A stretch of 64,000 nucleotides of DNA, taken from positions 248,001 to 312,000 of the forward strand of contig NZ_CP065047.1 of NCBI RefSeq assembly GCF_015689175.1. Direction: 5' to 3'. The stretch is from Mycobacterium kubicae (lineage in GTDB: Bacteria; Actinomycetota; Actinomycetes; Mycobacteriales; Mycobacteriaceae). The notes below the pieces were generated by a model that was not told the origin of the DNA, did not search any database, and saw nothing but the letters and a program-made list of their open reading frames with translations. Shown here piece by piece: positions 37,117 to 46,134 of the stretch (within the stretch, counting starts at the first letter, position 1; every line of letters starts with the position of its first letter). The translations under genes were made by a program, and so were the position numbers.

Positions 37117-38536
37117 CCGTCCTGGCGGACCGAGGGCTACGCGCCCAGCTCGACGACGCGCCGGTAAGCCGATTTCATCTGAAGGCCGCCGTGACCGCCG
37201 GCATGGGATTTTTCACCGACTCCTATGACCTCAACGTCATCGGAACGGTGATCTTGCTCGTCAAACCCGAGTTCCACCTGTCGGCCGGCCAGGTCGGGGC
37301 GCTGACCAGTTCCACCTTGCTCGCAGTGGCGTTGGGCGCCTTCTTATTCGGGCGCCTCGGCGACGTGTTGGGACGTCGCCGCGTGTACGGCTTGGAGGCG
37401 CTGCTGATGATCGTTGGGGCGCTGGCTTCCGCGTGCGCGCCGAATTTCACCGGCCTGCTGATCGCGCGCGTGGTATTGGGTGTCGGCATCGGCGGGGACT
37501 ACCCAGCTTCCGGGGTGATCATGACCGAATACGCCAACCGCCTCAACCGCGGCCGACTCGTTGGCTTGACCTTCGGTTTCTACGTCCTAGGACAGGTCTT
37601 CGCTTATGTCGCGGCGCTGGTCATCGTAGGCGTGGGCACACCGCACGGACTGGCCTGGCGGCTGATCCTTGGCCTGGGCGCGGTGCCGTCGCTACTGGTG
37701 TTGTGGAACCGGCGCCACATGCCCGAATCACCGCGTTGGACTCTCCTGGTGGCCGGCGATGCTGACAAGGCGGCCCATGATCTTGCCGCTTTCTCCGGTC
37801 AGGGGGTGCCGACGGCGGCAGGTAACGAAACCCTGGTTCCGGCAATCAAGCTGCGAAACGCGCTGCATCACAGGAGCTTCCGGCTGACACTGCTCGGCAC
37901 CGCCGGGAGCTGGTTCTTCTTCAACGTCGCGGTATACGGAAACGCCGTGAGCCAACCGCTGCTCATCAACAGCATTGCGCCGCAAACAAGCATCGTCGCG
38001 AACATGGCCATCAACGCTGCATTGGTGGTGTGTTTCAGCCTCGTCGCAGCCCTTGTCGGCCTGGCCCTGCTGGATCGTGTCGGCCGTAGCCGTTGCAAAT
38101 GCTTGGCTTTGGGCTCTCGGCGCTGTCGATGGTGCTGATCGCGGCGATACCGGATCTGGCGTCGATGGTCACGCCGTTCGCCGTGGTCTTCGGGCTGTCA
38201 TTGTTCGGCATCGCGGTCGGACCCAACTACACCACCATGCTGCTCGCCGCCGAATGCTATCCGACGGCAATCCGCAGTACCGCACACGGAGTGTCCGCCG
38301 GAACCGCCAAGGTGGGTGCCTTCTTGGGGGCCCTGACCACCTCGGTAACGCTCGGCCACTTGGGTTTACGGCCCACAGTGCTGATCGCCGGTGTGTGCTT
38401 TCTGTTCGGTGTTGCCACCACGATGTTGCTGGCCGAGCCGAAAGACGCCGCACTTGACACCGTCGGCCCCGACGTCACGCAACCGAGACGCCGCGACGCC
38501 AAGCTCGACGCGCCGACGCAGCCGGTGACCGCATGA
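37113..38536 (+). pseudogene. MFS transporter, PHS (phosphate:H+ symporter)-like, frameshifted
   Basis: The ATG at 37113 opens an MFS protein with GMGFFTDSYDLNVIGTVILL, GRLGDVLGRRRVYG and GVGIGGDYPASGVIMTEYAN, the marks of PHS-type carriers. At about 38091-38094 the frame breaks inside DRVGRSR. The rest (LQMLGFGLSALSMVLIAAIP to TQPVTA) continues in the next frame to 38536. Restoring one T (CGTTG to CGTTTG) rejoins both halves into about 475 residues with 12 helices. As sequenced, the first part stops at 38138 after about nine helices. It may be a real mutation or a sequencing error. In the cluster it should bring in the phosphonate or phosphite-like substrate. Confidence 0.85.
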
Positions 38537-39609
38537 CCGCTGCGACCGTCGCGGCCCGCTATGCCCGGTGGGATGGAGTAGGTCAGCCGATCACGGTCGT
38601 GAAGACCAGCACGACAACCGATCCCGGGCCCGGGCGCGTTTTGGTGGCCATCGATCTCGCCACCGTCTGCGGCAGCGACCTGCACACTGTGCACGGACGC
38701 CGCAGTGCACCTCATCCGGGCATCCTCGGCCACGAACAAGTCGGGCATGTGACGGCAATTGGTTCTGGTGCTCAGCCGCGTTACTTCGGCGGTGCACAGG
38801 TGAACATCGGTGATCGAGTGGTCTGGTCAGTCACGGCGTCCTGCGGCCGCTGCCGCAATTGCGCACGCGGCATCGAGCAGAAGTGTTCGCACCTCAAGAA
38901 GTACGGCCACGAAGCGCTTGACAACGGCTGGCCCCTCAACGGCGGCTTCGCCAGTCACTGCGTCCTCGTGCCGGGCACGACGATCGCCCCGGTACCCGAC
39001 AGCGTGCCAGACGCGGTAGCGGCACCCGCCTCCTGTGCGACGGCCACAGTTGCGGCGGTACTCGACGCCGCCGCACTCAACCGGTCATCCGAGGGCACAC
39101 GAGTCCTCATCACCGGCGCCGGCATGCTAGGAGTGACTGCGGCCGCGATGGCCAACGCGCTGGGAGCGCGGGTCACGGTTTGCGATCCCGATCCGGCCAG
39201 ACGGGAAGTAGCGGCCGGCTTTGGCGCCGACCTGGTCGTTGCAGACGCCCTGGAGGTTCCTCCTGTTGATGTGGCACTGGAACTGTCCGGCAGTTCGCTC
39301 GCGGTCCAAGCGTGCATCGCGCGCCTGGATGTCGGCGGCCGTGCCGTTTTGGCAGGCACGGTAGCCGCCAGCCGGGATGTCTCGATCGACCCGGAGCACC
39401 TGGTGCGCAGGCTGATCACCGTCACCGGGGTGCACAACTATCGTCCCGTGCACTTGCATACCGCGGTCGAATTCCTGGTCGCAAACCAGCACCGCTATCC
39501 ATTCGCCAGCCTGGTAGCGGCGCCGGCCGGTCTCGACCACCTCGACGCGACCCTGCGTTCCGCACCCCATTCAAGCTTTCTCCGCCAATCACTCTGTCCG
39601 ACAGCGTGA
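38533..39609 (+). CDS. Zinc-dependent alcohol dehydrogenase, phosphonate-catabolism-associated type
   Basis: This 358-residue MDR-family protein starts with an ATG overlapping the MFS stop. The catalytic zinc ligands are Cys46 (ATVCGSDLHTVHG), His67-Glu68 (ILGHEQVGHV) and a later Cys in the APASCATAT segment. The structural zinc site is SCGRCRNCARGIEQKC. The cofactor motif is ITGAGMLGVTAAAMANALGA. This matches the alcohol dehydrogenase subfamily that travels with phosphonate genes. It probably makes or uses a phosphonate aldehyde. Its stop overlaps the phnM-like start. Confidence 0.88.
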   Translation: MTAATVAARYARWDGVGQPITVVKTSTTTDPGPGRVLVAIDLATVCGSDLHTVHGRRSAPHPGILGHEQVGHVTAIGSGAQPRYFGGAQVNIGDRVVWSVTASCGRCRNCARGIEQKCSHLKKYGHEALDNGWPLNGGFASHCVLVPGTTIAPVPDSVPDAVAAPASCATATVAAVLDAAALNRSSEGTRVLITGAGMLGVTAAAMANALGARVTVCDPDPARREVAAGFGADLVVADALEVPPVDVALELSGSSLAVQACIARLDVGGRAVLAGTVAASRDVSIDPEHLVRRLITVTGVHNYRPVHLHTAVEFLVANQHRYPFASLVAAPAGLDHLDATLRSAPHSSFLRQSLCPTA

Positions 39610-40762
39610 TCAGCCTGCGCGCCGTCCGCGTGGTCACCGCAGCCGCCGACATGGGGGACGCCGACGTACCGCGGTGGGTCACCATCGACGACGGCCGCAT
39701 CAGTGCCATTGAAACCGAGCCGCCGAGCGCAGCACTCCGGTACGACCTCGGGCCGCTGCAACTGTGGCCCGCTTTCACCGACCTGCACGCCGACACCCTG
39801 CCGCGCTTCGAGTCTCCCCGAAGCGGTGTCAGGATCCCGCTTCCGGATGCGTTGCAAGACTTCGCCACTGACGCCGTCGCACACGGTGTCGTCCGCCCTT
39901 ACCTGTGCGTCTCGGTCGGCGAGGGACCCGAGCCGATCGGCGGGTATTGCCGCGCACAGGCAGTGCTGGAGACCCTCGACCGGATTGGGGATGCCTTGGC
40001 GGTGCCGGTCCGCGTGCACCTGCGGGGCGACGTTGGCGATCCGCAATCGGTTGACCGCACTGCACAATTGCTGTCCCGGCACGGCGCGGTGATTGGACTC
40101 CTGTCGGTCATGGACCACACCCCCGGGCAGGGCCAATTCCGGACCGAAGGCGCGTGGCGCAGGGCCATGGGCGCACGTCTGCGCCTCGATGATGAAGAGC
40201 TGGATCGCTGGCGGCAATCCCTGCACGAGCATGCTTCAGGAGTTGTGGCGCGTCGCCGACAGGTCGCGCGTCTCGCTGCTGCCCACCAGACGGTCCTGGC
40301 GGTGCACGATCCGGATAGCCCGAGTGCCGTCGGCGAGGCAGCCGCCATGGGCGCTCGCCTCTGTGAATTTCCGCTGACACTGAAAACCGCTGTCGCCGCG
40401 CGTGATTGGGGATCGCGGTTGTCATGGGTGCACCCAATGCCTGGCGCGGTGCCTCGCACCTGGGCAATCTGTCTGCGCGCGCGGCCATCGCGACCGGCGT
40501 GGTGGACGTGTTGGCGTCGGACTACCACACCGGCTCGCTGGCGCGCGCCGCGGTGGCCATAGCTGCAGCGGAGGTCATTCCGATCGCTGCGGCGGTGAAC
40601 ATGCTCTCCACGAATCCGTGCCGGGCTATTGGTTCACCGCTGACAGGTGCCCTGGTGCCGGGCCAGTCGGCCGATCTGGTCGCGGTGCGCACCGAGCCGA
40701 TCGTCAGCGTCGTGGCGACGTGGTCGTGCGGAAAGCAGGTCAGTGGGCCGTCGTTGGGGTAG
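39606..40762 (+). pseudogene. PhnM-like amidohydrolase (alpha-D-ribose 1-methylphosphonate 5-triphosphate diphosphatase), frameshifted
   Basis: The GTG at 39606 starts a PhnM-like protein: LWPAFTDLHADTLPRF carries the HxD metal motif, and GLLSVMDHTPGQGQF follows. At about 40404-40408 the frame breaks after VAARD. The next frame continues LGIAVVMGAPNAWRGASHLG and DVLASDYHTGSLARAA to GPSLG at 40762. Adding one T (GATTG to GATTTG) restores about 386 residues, close to PhnM's usual length. PhnM acts in the C-P lyase pathway, but no phnGHIJ genes are here. Whether the break is real or a read error is open. Confidence 0.85.
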
Positions 40763-40876
40763 CCTTCGCAGCGGCTCGCCGGGAGCCGAGTGCCGATTCT
40801 CCACAATTGCTAAGCGCAACCGATGCGGAAAGTGTCGTTGGTGCCGGCTCTCACGTCGCTATCGTCGCCGAAAACC

Positions 40877-41704
40877 TCACCCTAGTTTCGCCACTTCGGC
40901 CTGCAGCGCGTCCAACCGGCGAAGGGTCTGGTCATAAGGTTCGGTCGGAAGCTCGATCAGAACCTGCTCGACCGCGAGGTGAAGGTAACCTGACATAGCC
41001 TCGGCCGTCTTCTCACCCGCATGGATGACGATTACCGGCACTTCGGGTCCGGCGACGGTGCGCAGATCGTCAAGCTGACCCGCCAGCGATTGGACCGACG
41101 GACTCAACGGAATCCAACCGGTGTTCAGGCGGGCGATGCGTGGGAAACTCGCCGGGCCGCCACCGAGATACAGCGGCGGGTGCGGCTGCGTGGCCGGTTT
41201 CGGCCAACTGTAGACGGCGTCGAAACTAACGAATTCTCCGTGAAATTGGGCCTTGTCCTGCGTCCATAGTTCGATCATCGCGCGCAGGCGCTCCTCAGCC
41301 ACCCGTCCGCGCAAGGCGGGATCGACACCGTGGTTCGCGACCTCTTCACGAAGCCAGCCCACGCCGGCGCCAAAGCGGAAGCGACCCTGTGACACCAAAT
41401 CCAGCGAAGCGACCTCCTTGGCTGTGAGAATCGGATCGCGTTGCGGGACCAGTGCTACACCCGTTCCCAAGACCAGGTTCTGGGTGGTGGCTGCTGCTGC
41501 AGTCAACGCCACAAAGGGATCCAGGACGCGATAGCACTGCGGCGGGATGGGCCCACCTGCCGGAAATGGCGTCTTCGCCTCGACCGGGATATGACTGTGC
41601 TCCGCGACGAACAGTGACGAAAACCCGCGCTCCTCCAGCGCCTTGCCCAACTCTGCCGGTTCAATGCCCTGATCGGTGACAAAAGTACCGACACCGAATT
41701 TCAT
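40877..41704 (-). CDS. LLM-class F420-dependent oxidoreductase
   Basis: The ATG at 41704 gives 275 residues: MKFGVGTFVTDQG, GFSSLFVAEHSHIPVEAKTP, NLVLGTGVALVPQRDPILTA, GRFRFGAGVGWLREEVANHG and YLGGGPASFPRIARLNTGWI. These match the mycobacterial TIGR03619-like F420-dependent group of the luciferase family. Substrate unknown. It is convergent with the phnM-like gene (115 bp apart) and stands alone. Confidence 0.85.
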   Translation of the reverse strand: MKFGVGTFVTDQGIEPAELGKALEERGFSSLFVAEHSHIPVEAKTPFPAGGPIPPQCYRVLDPFVALTAAAATTQNLVLGTGVALVPQRDPILTAKEVASLDLVSQGRFRFGAGVGWLREEVANHGVDPALRGRVAEERLRAMIELWTQDKAQFHGEFVSFDAVYSWPKPATQPHPPLYLGGGPASFPRIARLNTGWIPLSPSVQSLAGQLDDLRTVAGPEVPVIVIHAGEKTAEAMSGYLHLAVEQVLIELPTEPYDQTLRRLDALQAEVAKLG

Positions 41705-42060
41705 GCGCGCTCCCAACATATTTGCGGTGCGCCGGCCTTCATCCCGGCGCGTCGGCCAGTCGTTTCCAAAGATATCATTAGGGCGTTTACGGCGATATCA
41801 TAGGTGTTCTGACCGCTGCCAATGCCGTTGCGGCGCCGCAGCGCCCAATCCCGATCACCAGCCGGTCGGCACCGCCTCGGCCGCGCCGGCTGCTCTGCGG
41901 GCGGCCCTTGTCGCGCCGCGTCTCAGAATTCGGTGTTGCGACACGGTCACGGGTCCATACCTATCCGTGAATCACTGGTCACAAGGGTCTCAGTAATCAC
42001 TATCGTCACATGAGCGAACTGCGGGCGTCAACGCGACGTCTGTCTCAGGGAAGGTGTTAC
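41705..42060. promoter_or_regulatory. Intergenic region with hairpin and direct repeats upstream of the DUF4185 gene
   Basis: This 356-bp region holds no gene I can support. A perfect hairpin GCGCCGG/CCGGCGC lies at 41729-41750 with an 8-nt loop. Two direct copies of GATATCAT lie at 41771-41778 and 41794-41801, starting 23 bp apart (about two helical turns), each followed by TAGG or AGG. The AT-rich repeats in GC-rich surroundings look like a regulator or promoter element. They could serve either divergent gene. Confidence 0.4.
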
Positions 42061-43560
42061 ATGTCGGCGATTCCTCGCTTCGTGACGTTATCGCTGGCAG
42101 CGACGGCCGCAATCGGGCTCATCCTTCCGATCGGCGTGGCGCCGACGGCGAACGCGTTGCCGTGCAGCGCGCCCGAAGCGAACGTCCCGCCGCCGGCTAA
42201 CGCGGTGGTGACGAATCCAGGCGGCAAGGTGCTCGGGCCGATGAACAGGGGACCCAGGCCACGTGGCGCGAACGAAGGCGCGCCGCGGCCGAGGAGAGGT
42301 CCGCTGCAGCGTGTGGTCCCACCGGGTCAGCGCTACTCCGCGCCAGTGCAGCAGCAAGCACTTGTCCCGGGCGCCAATCCTGGGCCACCCGCTCCCACGC
42401 CGCCCGCCGCCGGACAGCAACCGCCGGCCGCGCAGCTGGCACCCAATGGCGCCGCAGTCCCGCCGCCAAACCCTGCGCCGGCACCGGCTCCTCCGGCCGG
42501 AGCGCCAGATGGGGGTGACGCCCTGGGCGGCTCCAACACCTCACTCGTCGAGTGGGTGACCGGACCCGATGGCCCGAACAAGACTCTCGAACGCTTCGGC
42601 ATCTCCGGGACCGACCTCGGAATCCTCTGGGACAACGGCGATCCCGCAAATCATCAGGTGCTCATGGCATTCGGCGACACATTCGGCTACTGCGCCGTCC
42701 AAGGTGATCAGTGGCGGTACAACGTGCTGTTCCGCAGCAACGACCATGATCTGTCCCACGGCCTGCACGTGGAGGCTGGCGACCCCAGCAACAGGTACGC
42801 GGGCTCACCGACACAACAGCCGGGCTTCTCCCGGCAAGTCATCAACAGCATCAAGTACGCGAATGAAGAGACGGGAATCATTCCGACCGCTGCCATCTCC
42901 GTCGGCAAGACGCAATACATCAACTTCATGTCCATCAAGCAATGGGGACGCGATGGAGAATGGTGGACGAACTATTCCGGCATCGCCATGTCCACCGATA
43001 ACGGGCAGAACTGGGGGGTGTACCCCAACACCATCCGCGCGGCCGGACCCGACACCGGCCGAGTGCCGTACGTCGAGGGCAACGAGAATTTCCAGATGGG
43101 GGCCTACGTCAAGTCGAACGACGGCTATCTGTATTCGTTCGGTACACGTGCTGGACGCGGCGGCTCCGCGCACCTGTCGCGAGTGCCCCAGCGCTTCGTT
43201 CCGGACCTCACCAAATACGAATACTGGAACGGTGATTCGAACTCGTGGGTACCGAACAGGCCGTCGGCGGCAACCCCGGTCATCCCCGGCCCGGTCGCTG
43301 AGATGTCGGCCCAGTACAACACCTATCTCAAGCAATACCTGGTGATGTACACCAACGGCGCCAACGACGTCGTGGCCAGAACCGCACCCGCTCCACAGGG
43401 ACCGTGGAGTCCCGAACACATGCTGGTGTCCTCGTGGTCAATGCCCGGCGGCATCTATGCGCCGATGATGCATCCCTGGTCGACAGGTAAAGACGTGTAC
43501 TTCAACCTGTCGCTGTGGTCCGCATACGACGTGATGTTGATGCATACGACGCTTGGCTAG
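42061..43560 (+). CDS. Secreted DUF4185 protein, probable D-arabinan-active glycosidase (GH183-type)
   Basis: The ATG at 42061 gives 499 residues. A Sec signal (LSLAATAAIGLILPIGV) with a cleavage site near TANA-LPC is followed by a Pro/Ala-rich linker to about residue 165. The DUF4185 five-bladed-propeller-like domain then starts (ISGTDLGILWDNGDPANHQV, MAFGDTFGYCAVQGDQWR, RSNDHDLSHGL, FNLSLWSAYDVMLM). Some DUF4185 proteins were recently shown to be endo-D-arabinanases acting on cell-wall arabinan. I infer, but cannot show, the same here. The upstream in-frame start at 42010 has no signal peptide logic. Confidence 0.85.
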   Translation: MSAIPRFVTLSLAATAAIGLILPIGVAPTANALPCSAPEANVPPPANAVVTNPGGKVLGPMNRGPRPRGANEGAPRPRRGPLQRVVPPGQRYSAPVQQQALVPGANPGPPAPTPPAAGQQPPAAQLAPNGAAVPPPNPAPAPAPPAGAPDGGDALGGSNTSLVEWVTGPDGPNKTLERFGISGTDLGILWDNGDPANHQVLMAFGDTFGYCAVQGDQWRYNVLFRSNDHDLSHGLHVEAGDPSNRYAGSPTQQPGFSRQVINSIKYANEETGIIPTAAISVGKTQYINFMSIKQWGRDGEWWTNYSGIAMSTDNGQNWGVYPNTIRAAGPDTGRVPYVEGNENFQMGAYVKSNDGYLYSFGTRAGRGGSAHLSRVPQRFVPDLTKYEYWNGDSNSWVPNRPSAATPVIPGPVAEMSAQYNTYLKQYLVMYTNGANDVVARTAPAPQGPWSPEHMLVSSWSMPGGIYAPMMHPWSTGKDVYFNLSLWSAYDVMLMHTTLG

Positions 43561-43577
43561 GGCTGGGGCCCAAATGT

Positions 43578-44408
43578 TCAGGCGCGCACCGCGATCGTCG
43601 ACAAGAGCTGGGCCAACTGCTCGGGCCGGTCGACCATTGAGAACGTCCGCGCCCCCTCGATGACCTCCAACCGGGCATTGGGGATCGTCGCGGCCAGTCG
43701 TCTGCCGTCCTCTTGTTCGAAGAACACATCGTCGGCCGACCAGGCAATGAGAGTGGGCTTGTCGAACTCCGGGAGTCGAGCCGCGACCTCCAGAGTGACC
43801 TCGGTGCGCAGCGATAATGAAAACCGGCGCAGGTCTTCAGCAATGGCGGCGTCGGACAACGCTGGCCGCACCCAGATGCGGGTGAGATGGTCGATGTCGC
43901 GGTGAGCCAAGCCGGCGTAGGCGCGCCGGCGCGCCACAGGTGCCCGCATCGCCTGGATGGCGGGGCGAAACAGCGCTTTCGATTTGGCCGCCAGTATCAC
44001 CGGCTTGAGGATCGGTGGCGGAAAGTGTTCGAACGCATCGCAACTGGTCAGCACCAGCGCGCCGAGGCGCTCGGGATGGTGCACCGCCACCAACTGGGTG
44101 ACGACGCCGCCGGTGTCATTGCCGACCAAGACCACATCGTTCAGGTCGAGGGCGGTCAATACATCAGCCACGACGTCGGCGACACCGGTGATGGTCGGGT
44201 CGGCGCCGGGTCGCAGCGGCTGGGGGTGAGCGCCGAGCGGCCAGGTGGGAGCGATACAGCGCAGGCCTTGATCGGCGAGTCGCTCGCTGACCTGTCGCCA
44301 GAGTTGACCGCCCATCATGTACCCGTGCACGAACACCACGGGCCGGCCATTGTCGGGTCCGGTTGCTTCGTAATGAATGGTTCCGGCGTTAATGTCGATC
44401 GTCGGCAT
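43578..44408 (-). CDS. Alpha/beta-hydrolase fold protein with Asp nucleophile position
   Basis: The ATG at 44408 gives 276 residues of the alpha/beta-hydrolase fold: the oxyanion motif VVFVHGYMMGG, the nucleophile elbow VLVGNDTGGVV and an acidic WSADDVFFEQEDG region. The elbow carries Asp instead of Ser, as in haloalkane dehalogenases and epoxide hydrolases. The segment where the catalytic His is expected reads ARTFSMVDRPEQ, with Thr in its place. The activity may therefore be unusual or lost. It is divergent from a TetR gene across a 59-bp gap, so it is the likely TetR target. Confidence 0.85.
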   Translation of the reverse strand: MPTIDINAGTIHYEATGPDNGRPVVFVHGYMMGGQLWRQVSERLADQGLRCIAPTWPLGAHPQPLRPGADPTITGVADVVADVLTALDLNDVVLVGNDTGGVVTQLVAVHHPERLGALVLTSCDAFEHFPPPILKPVILAAKSKALFRPAIQAMRAPVARRRAYAGLAHRDIDHLTRIWVRPALSDAAIAEDLRRFSLSLRTEVTLEVAARLPEFDKPTLIAWSADDVFFEQEDGRRLAATIPNARLEVIEGARTFSMVDRPEQLAQLLSTIAVRA

Positions 44409-44446
44409 GGATAGCTCCCACTTCGATACTTTACAAACAGGCTGCC

Positions 44447-44457
44447 GGTAACTTACC
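44447..44457. promoter_or_regulatory. TetR operator candidate between hydrolase and TetR genes
   Basis: GGTAACTTACC is a perfect 11-bp palindrome. The wider region also has outer half-sites TACAA (about 44432) and TTGTA (about 44464) in inverse orientation. It covers the only space available for both divergent promoters. Confidence 0.5.
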
Positions 44458-44467
44458 AACAGGTTGT

Positions 44468-45070
44468 ATGGAAATCAAGAGACGCACTCAGGAGGAGCGC
44501 TCCGCGGCCACCCGCGAAGCGTTGATCTCGGCCGCCCGCAAGCTGTGGGGCCAACGGGGTTATGCCGAGGTCGGCACGCCCGAGATCGCCAAGGAGGCGG
44601 GGGTCACCCGGGGCGCGATGTATCACCAATTCACCGACAAGGCAGCGTTGTTCGGTGCAGTGCTGGAAGCGGTGGAACAGGACGTGATGGACCGGATGGC
44701 CACCATGGTGGCGTCGTCGGGCGCCGCTTCGCCCGCCGATGCGATCCGCGCCGCCGTCGACGCGTGGCTGGAAGTTTCGGGCGACCCAGAGGTCCGGCAA
44801 TTGATGCTGTTGGACGCGCCGGCGGTACTCGGCTGGGCGGGTTTCCGGGAAGTTGCCCAGCGATACAGCCTGGGCATGACTGAGCAACTATTGACAGAGG
44901 CCATCAAGGCCGGCCAGTTGGCTCGTCAACCGGTGCGACCGCTGGCGACGGTCATGATCGGTGCGCTCGACGAGGCTGCCATGGCGATCGCCACCGCCGA
45001 GGATCCCAAGCGGGCCCGTCGGGAGATCAGGCAGGTGTTACGGCGGCTCATCGACGGACTTCTCGAGTGA
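44468..45070 (+). CDS. TetR family transcriptional regulator
   Basis: This 200-residue protein has a TetR domain at residues 13-62 (TREALISAARKLWGQRGYAE, GAMYHQFTDKAALFGAVLEA) and a C-terminal helical domain with the LLDAPAVLGWAGFRE segment common to the YcdC-like TetR group. It is divergent from the alpha/beta hydrolase and probably represses it through the palindrome at 44447-44457. Confidence 0.92.
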   Translation: MEIKRRTQEERSAATREALISAARKLWGQRGYAEVGTPEIAKEAGVTRGAMYHQFTDKAALFGAVLEAVEQDVMDRMATMVASSGAASPADAIRAAVDAWLEVSGDPEVRQLMLLDAPAVLGWAGFREVAQRYSLGMTEQLLTEAIKAGQLARQPVRPLATVMIGALDEAAMAIATAEDPKRARREIRQVLRRLIDGLLE

Positions 45071-45395
45071 GCCGGGGCCGCGTCCTTCGGTCGAGTTATG
45101 GCGCGGCAGTCAGAGGCCAATGCATGAAGTGTTTTCTTTCCAGTTCGCTTCGATCACCTTCTTCGAATACGTGGGAGTCGACGACGACTCCGTCATTCGC
45201 AGCAACTGATTGCGTTTGAGGTCCCGCCTACGCGGGCACTTCTAGCAACTGCCGCGGCCCGCACCCGATGGTGGAACGTCTGCTGGGAAGGACGCGGAAA
45301 TGGTGCACTTGATAACCGAAGCACCGCCTACGCCGGATCTTCGTAGGTGCAATTGGCGATGGCGGTGACCGGACCCGGCGACCGGGACGCCTGAC
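45071..45395. other. Intergenic region with hairpin, no gene seen
   Basis: No convincing gene is visible here. At 45174-45191, GGAGTCG/CGACTCC forms a perfect 7-bp stem with a 4-nt loop, about 100 bp past the TetR stop, and could be its terminator. CCGCCTACG occurs twice (about 45224 and 45329). A 31-codon frame starts near 45124 but has no recognisable product. Confidence 0.35.
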
Positions 45396-46073
45396 TTGGA
45401 CGGCTACCGCGACTCAATCCGCAAGGTCATGTCAGACCTAGCGGAACAGTCGACCGCGGGCACCGGGGTGAACCGCGCTCTGGGAACGGTGACCGCAGGT
45501 GCGGTCAGACTCATTCGGGGTGCCGAGTGCGCGGACCTCATGCTGATCGACGGGGAGCGATTCGAATCGGTAGCCCCGACGGCCGCCTTTGTCACTGAAT
45601 TGGACGCAGTCCAAATGCAATACGGACGCGGTCCATGTCTGGAGGCGGCGCTCGACGATCCGGTCATTCGAGTACCTGATCTCGCACGTGAGGGTCGGTG
45701 GCCGGAATTCACCGCGGCCGCCACCGCCCGGGGCGTACGCAGCGTCTTGACATTCCAGATCCATCGCTGTCAGCACTGCGCGGGCGCGCTGAATGTGTAT
45801 GGCTGTGCCGCCGGAACTTTCACCGTGGAAGACGAAGCAATCGGAGCGATGCTCGCGGCTCACGCGGCAATCGCGCTGTTAGCCCATCAGAAGGCCGCGG
45901 CCCTCGACTCCATGGACGACCGCGACGTCCTCGGCCAAGCCAAGGGCATTCTCATGGAGCGTTTCAAGATCGATGCAACACGCGCGATGCAACTCATTGC
46001 AGCGCGGTCGAAGGACGCCAACGCATCCATCAAGTCCATCGCCCACGACATCATCAGCTTCATCTCTGAGTGA
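45396..46073 (+). CDS. GAF and ANTAR domain regulatory protein
   Basis: The TTG at 45396 gives 225 residues; ATG 45429 is an alternative start. The GAF-like sensor domain spans about residues 20-155 (TAGAVRLIRGAECADLMLID, MQYGRGPCLEAALDDPVIRV, LNVYGCAAGTFTVEDEAIGA). The C-terminal ANTAR RNA-binding domain is at about 165-225 (DVLGQAKGILMERFKIDATR). Proteins of this type act as transcription antiterminators in response to a signal, often stress. The target RNA cannot be named. Confidence 0.9.
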   Translation: MDGYRDSIRKVMSDLAEQSTAGTGVNRALGTVTAGAVRLIRGAECADLMLIDGERFESVAPTAAFVTELDAVQMQYGRGPCLEAALDDPVIRVPDLAREGRWPEFTAAATARGVRSVLTFQIHRCQHCAGALNVYGCAAGTFTVEDEAIGAMLAAHAAIALLAHQKAAALDSMDDRDVLGQAKGILMERFKIDATRAMQLIAARSKDANASIKSIAHDIISFISE

Positions 46074-46134
46074 CGACTTCCCCGTGGCGGTCATGATGAG
46101 TGGCGCAACGCCGAGCCGAATATGATCGTCAACC

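Noticed and set aside
45124..45219. A 31-codon frame in the gap after the TetR gene
   Set aside because: It has no RRHVD or Cys-cluster leader pattern, weak start context and contains the probable terminator hairpin.
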